A stretch of DNA of 18,557 nt from Bacteroidota bacterium (GTDB taxonomy: Bacteria; Bacteroidota; Ignavibacteria; UBA10030), in contig JALONE010000001.1 of assembly GCA_025455125.1 (NCBI GenBank), positions 1-18,557 of the forward strand. Direction: 5' to 3'. The notes below the pieces were generated by a model that saw only the letters and a program-made list of their open reading frames with translations, did not search any database and was not told where the DNA came from. A program made the position numbers and the translations under genes. Below are positions 15,695 through 18,557 of this stretch, piece after piece. Numbering within the stretch: the first letter of the stretch is position 1; every line of letters starts with the position of its first letter.

Positions 15695-17371
15695 TCAGAA
15701 GGGACGATTGATGCGGAATAGAAGGCGTGCCGGCTCTTTGCGGTCGGTCCGCCATGTGACTCCGATGCGGAATGAACCGCTCCGATTCGCAAATCCAACG
15801 CCGAGGTCGTGACGGAATTCCCTCCAGGTGATGTCGTTGAAGCCAGAGGTCGGCGTTTCATTCGGAGAAACCGCGCGCACAATTCCGGCATCGCTCTGGA
15901 TGAGGAAATTGAAATTGCGGAACAACCACGTCGGCCAGAGGTCGAGGTCATCGAGAAAATTCCCGTTGATGATGAACTCGGCGTTCAAGAGAAGCAACCG
16001 ATTCCCAATTTCGTCCTTGTGACCATATGCCGGCACAGTCCCCAATCCTCCAAGATCAAAGGCCTTCTGTAGGGGAACCGCGCCTCCGGCCGTTCCAACT
16101 CGAAGCCGGAGATTCAGGCTTTCGTACGAACCGAGCGGCTGGAAGCGTCGCACATCCACGACGTAATGATCGAAGTCGAAGTCGCTGCCGAAGGATTCCT
16201 TTGCCACCTCGGCGCTCGCCATGATGTTCCATCCCTGCGGCCCGGCCCACGTGCGCGACACGGTGTTGAAGCCGATCGACGCGGTGATGCTTCGCATCTT
16301 TCCCGGATCGATCGCCGGATTCAGCCGGAAGCGCTTCGCTCCGCCAAAGAACGCCCAGTCGACGCGATTGCTCAATGAGTCATACTGATCGATCAAATAG
16401 GCGACCTTCGCTTCTGCTTTCACGTCTCCCTGGATCGTGTAGTACGCTCCGTGAATCGAAAAGCCTTCACGCTGGAAGTAGTCGCGGTAATCCTCATGGA
16501 TCAGGAGCGCGGCGAGCGTGTTCTCCATGGGTTGGATCAGCCATTGGTCTTTCGTATCGGTGAGGCTGTAGCCCTCGATCCCGAATTCGAGGAGTTCGCG
16601 GCCTTCGGTATTCTTCAGGGGGAACTGCCACCCGAGACCGAGATTCCCGCGCCATCGATGCGATTTGAATCCGTACCCGACCGAACCATAGCTGTTCAAT
16701 CGGCGCTGACCGTCCCAGTTGTACTTCTTATCGGTCCCCAGTCCGAGGAACACGCCTTCCACGCGATTGTAACGAAACATGACATCGTCAAAGTCCGATT
16801 GTTCGCTCAACCATGGAACATCGAACGATGTTCCCCTGCTGCCAAACCGACGGCGCGGTTCGCGATAGCTTGCAGTGCTTGCGCCCGTTCGATCCTCGTA
16901 TCCTTCGATGACCGCGCCCTCTTCTTTCATAATGCTTCCGTTGATGACGCGGGCGTTGCCAGCGACAACGCCGTGCTGTTTCACCACCAGATCGCCGCCG
17001 ACGACAAGAACATCGCCGTCCACCTTCCCTGCGATGATCAGATTGGCTCCTTTGACGACGATATTTCCATCGACGATCACGCTTTCAGCGACAGTGGTCT
17101 CGGAAGAATAGACCTTTGTGTTTTCCTCAGACTCTAAGTCCTCGATTTCCCGCGTGCGGCTACGCTTTGTCCGGATCGTGTCATCGTCGGTCAGCATTTC
17201 GTCATCTTCGAACGAGCGGGAGAACCGGCGGGTCATCTGGTCGACGAACCGTTCGATGGCAGAGCCGACTCGTTCACCAACATTCTCCGCGCGGTCATTG
17301 TTTTGGGCGGGTGCCAGGGCTGGCAGCAGGGCAACAGCAAGGGGGATTAGCAGAAGTGTCGGTCGTTTCAT
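15695..17371 (-). CDS. Outer-membrane beta-barrel protein with N-terminal bactofilin-like beta-helix
   Basis: A 558-residue exported protein. Residues 1-22 are a signal peptide (MKRPTLLLIPLAVALLPALAPA). A charged linker (25-92) precedes short beta-helix repeats (about 97-158: VIVDGNIVVKGANLIIAG, KVDGDVLVVGGDLVVK), resembling bactofilin/polymer-forming folds. From about 196 on the pattern is an outer-membrane barrel: FRYNRVEGVFLGLG, many alternating aromatic strands, FDLGGLGTVPAYG followed by GNRLLLLNAEF (like the Omp85 last-strand region but with VPAY in place of LRGY), and the C-terminal signature ending RINRPF. No POTRA domains are present. The function is unknown; a cell-envelope role is likely. 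AGGTG about 8 bases upstream supports the ATG at 17371. Confidence 0.8.
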   Translation of the reverse strand: MKRPTLLLIPLAVALLPALAPAQNNDRAENVGERVGSAIERFVDQMTRRFSRSFEDDEMLTDDDTIRTKRSRTREIEDLESEENTKVYSSETTVAESVIVDGNIVVKGANLIIAGKVDGDVLVVGGDLVVKQHGVVAGNARVINGSIMKEEGAVIEGYEDRTGASTASYREPRRRFGSRGTSFDVPWLSEQSDFDDVMFRYNRVEGVFLGLGTDKKYNWDGQRRLNSYGSVGYGFKSHRWRGNLGLGWQFPLKNTEGRELLEFGIEGYSLTDTKDQWLIQPMENTLAALLIHEDYRDYFQREGFSIHGAYYTIQGDVKAEAKVAYLIDQYDSLSNRVDWAFFGGAKRFRLNPAIDPGKMRSITASIGFNTVSRTWAGPQGWNIMASAEVAKESFGSDFDFDHYVVDVRRFQPLGSYESLNLRLRVGTAGGAVPLQKAFDLGGLGTVPAYGHKDEIGNRLLLLNAEFIINGNFLDDLDLWPTWLFRNFNFLIQSDAGIVRAVSPNETPTSGFNDITWREFRHDLGVGFANRSGSFRIGVTWRTDRKEPARLLFRINRPF

Positions 17372-17534
17372 GGGAACACCTGTGAGTCAACGTGAGATAT
17401 TCAGAAGCGTGCAGTACAAGGATACGCCGTCGGTTTTGAAATTGTTGCAAAGGGCAGGCGGATGATGTGAGGGTGAGGGAAATTTGTTATATTTTGAAGG
17501 GGAGAGGAGGGGCGGAGCTTGCCTTATGCTACCC

Positions 17535-17580
17535 GAAGGTTCCCTTCTGCGCTGTTGGACCGAGATCGAAGGGAACCTTC
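17535..17580. repeat. Perfect 13-bp inverted repeat in the divergent gap before pdxJ
   Basis: GAAGGTTCCCTTC (17535-17547) and GAAGGGAACCTTC (17568-17580) form a perfect 13-bp stem with a 20-base loop. A T5 run (17594-17598) follows after 13 bases on the + strand. It lies in the 314-base gap (17372-17685) between divergent genes, about 105 bases before pdxJ, so it would sit in a pdxJ leader. Possible roles are attenuator, terminator of a short transcript, or a mobile repeat. The rest of the gap shows only a short palindrome AGGAAATTCCT (17638-17648) and no convincing promoter. Confidence 0.6.
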
Positions 17581-17685
17581 AACGGAGGTCTGCTTTTTGA
17601 CTTTCTTGCAAGATCATCCTCTTTCTTCTTTCGCGCAAGGAAATTCCTCCGTCACAATTGAGAAATCGTCATCGCCTTTTGCGCT

Positions 17686-18402
17686 ATGAAACTGGCCATC
17701 AACATCGATCACATCGCTACTCTGCGGAACGCGCGCGGAGGACGCTTACCCGACCCCGTGGATGCTGCACTCGCTTGCGAACGCGCCGGTGCCGTTGGCA
17801 TCGTTTGCCATCTCCGCGAGGACCGGCGGCATATTCGCGATACTGACGTCGAGCGCCTTCGCGCAACGATCAAGACGAAACTCGATCTCGAAATGGCTGC
17901 AACTGAGGAGATCATCGGAATTGCGTGCCGCGTGAAGCCAGACCTTGTGACGCTTGTGCCCGAGCACCGGATGGAACTGACCACGGAAGGAGGGCTCGAT
18001 GTCGTCGCCGAACGAGCGCGCCTGACGACCGCGGTCAAGAAGTTCCACGATCATGGGATCGCCGTCAGCCTCTTCATCGATCCCGTGCCGGCTCAGATCC
18101 ACGCCGCCAGGGAGACGGGCGCGGAGATGATGGAGATTCACACCGGCGAGTACGCCGACGCGACGTCCGCCGGAGAACGCGCTCATCAGTTACAACTCAT
18201 TGAGGATGCGGCCCGGTTGGGAAAGACGCTCGGCCTTGGCGTGAACGCGGGACATGGACTTGACTACCACAACATTGCCGCCGTCGCGCGCATCCCGGAA
18301 ATCGATGAGGTCAGCATCGGTTATGCGGTGATCGTTCGGGCCGTGAGTGTTGGACTCGAGTCGGCCGTTCGCCAAATGCACGGCTTGATTCAGTCCGCCT
18401 GA
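17686..18402 (+). CDS. pdxJ: Pyridoxine 5'-phosphate synthase
   Basis: A 238-residue PdxJ, the TIM-barrel enzyme that condenses 1-deoxyxylulose 5-phosphate with 3-amino-2-oxopropyl phosphate to make pyridoxine 5'-phosphate in the DXP-dependent vitamin B6 pathway. Length and signatures fit closely: NIDHIATLRNARGG (6-19), CHLREDRRHI (41-50, with H42, R44 and H49), LEMAATEE (E69), LVPEHRMELTTEGGLD, HTGEY and NAGHG (H190). One family position deviates: the usual IGH near the end reads IGY (211-213). No Shine-Dalgarno precedes the ATG at 17686, but the N-terminus is exactly where the family starts. Its end overlaps a convergent gene by 13 bases. Confidence 0.97.
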   Translation: MKLAINIDHIATLRNARGGRLPDPVDAALACERAGAVGIVCHLREDRRHIRDTDVERLRATIKTKLDLEMAATEEIIGIACRVKPDLVTLVPEHRMELTTEGGLDVVAERARLTTAVKKFHDHGIAVSLFIDPVPAQIHAARETGAEMMEIHTGEYADATSAGERAHQLQLIEDAARLGKTLGLGVNAGHGLDYHNIAAVARIPEIDEVSIGYAVIVRAVSVGLESAVRQMHGLIQSA

Positions 18403-18557
18403 CTCGCCGATCGGATCGCCGCATCCAGAATCCGCTGATTGCGCAGTCCTTCTTCGCCTGGAATCGGCGGGTGCATCCCCCGCAGTACACTCTCCGCGAA
18501 TAATTCCACCTCCTGTCGGTACAGGTTGGGAACGACGATCGTTTCCCGCGTCGTTTT
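18390..18557 (-). CDS. C-terminal end of a Gfo/Idh/MocA-type oxidoreductase (5' end outside window)
   Basis: The - strand frame is open to the window edge and ends at TGA (18392-18390), giving the last 55 residues of a protein. The sequence LYRQEVELFAESVLRG, then PPIPGEEGLRNQRILDAAI and RSASQAD, fits the closing helices of Gfo/Idh/MocA NAD(P)-dependent oxidoreductases, where an F-x-x-x-V/I-x-x-G pattern and a final xxxxDAAxxS helix are typical. The catalytic and nucleotide-binding parts are outside the window, so substrate cannot be guessed. It overlaps the pdxJ end by 13 bases in convergent orientation. Confidence 0.75.
   Translation of the reverse strand, partial: KTTRETIVVPNLYRQEVELFAESVLRGMHPPIPGEEGLRNQRILDAAIRSASQAD

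Noticed and set aside
17467..17661. 64-codon + strand ORF upstream of pdxJ
   Set aside because: GTG start without ribosome site, no recognisable sequence, and it runs through the hairpin in a different frame from the better supported short ORF.

Overview
The window reads as a bacterial chromosome fragment of moderately high GC (estimated by eye, not computed). The gene content suggests the Bacteroidota/Ignavibacteriota/Chlorobiota (FCB) side of the tree. Pointers are an A2-type caa3-like oxidase with its own SCO protein next to a monoheme cytochrome c resembling the tail of an alternative complex III operon, an outer-membrane barrel with an N-terminal beta-helix, and several genes without a clear Shine-Dalgarno. 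This placement is inference; no rRNA or marker gene is present.

Positions 1-7539 (+ strand) hold a respiratory block. It runs: the C-terminal end of a c-type cytochrome, a SCO copper chaperone, a 272-base gap with REP-like hairpins, oxidase subunits I, III, IV and II, a polytopic membrane protein ending in a cytochrome c domain, haem O synthase, and a DUF1801-type protein. Together these would take electrons from a cytochrome c to oxygen, with copper insertion (SCO) and haem modification (CtaB) supplied alongside. No CtaA (haem A synthase) or CtaG is seen here. A secreted protein of unknown function follows at 7699-8364 (+).

Positions 8365-8607 form a repeat-rich gap between convergent genes. 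From 15595 down to 8608 on the - strand lies a compact four-gene unit: an SF1-like ATPase, a CNNM/CorC-type CBS membrane protein, a secreted GH13 glycosidase and a DUF72 protein. Gaps are 12 bp, a 4-bp overlap, and 17 bp. A promoter-like sequence just upstream of the ATPase places the predicted transcription start on its ATG, suggesting a leaderless message.

Upstream on the same strand (17371-15695) is a beta-helix plus outer-membrane-barrel protein with a terminator-like hairpin behind it. It diverges from pdxJ (17686-18402, +), and the 314-base gap between them carries a perfect 13-bp stem hairpin. The window ends in the C-terminus of a Gfo/Idh/MocA-type oxidoreductase (- strand), whose end overlaps the end of pdxJ by 13 bp.

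The best candidates for something undescribed are the SF1-like ATPase, which keeps its Walker motifs but lacks conserved residues of motifs IV, V and VI, and the oxidase cluster in which the cytochrome c domain sits on a separate multi-spanning protein. No CRISPR array, tRNA, rRNA, transposase or phage gene was found.
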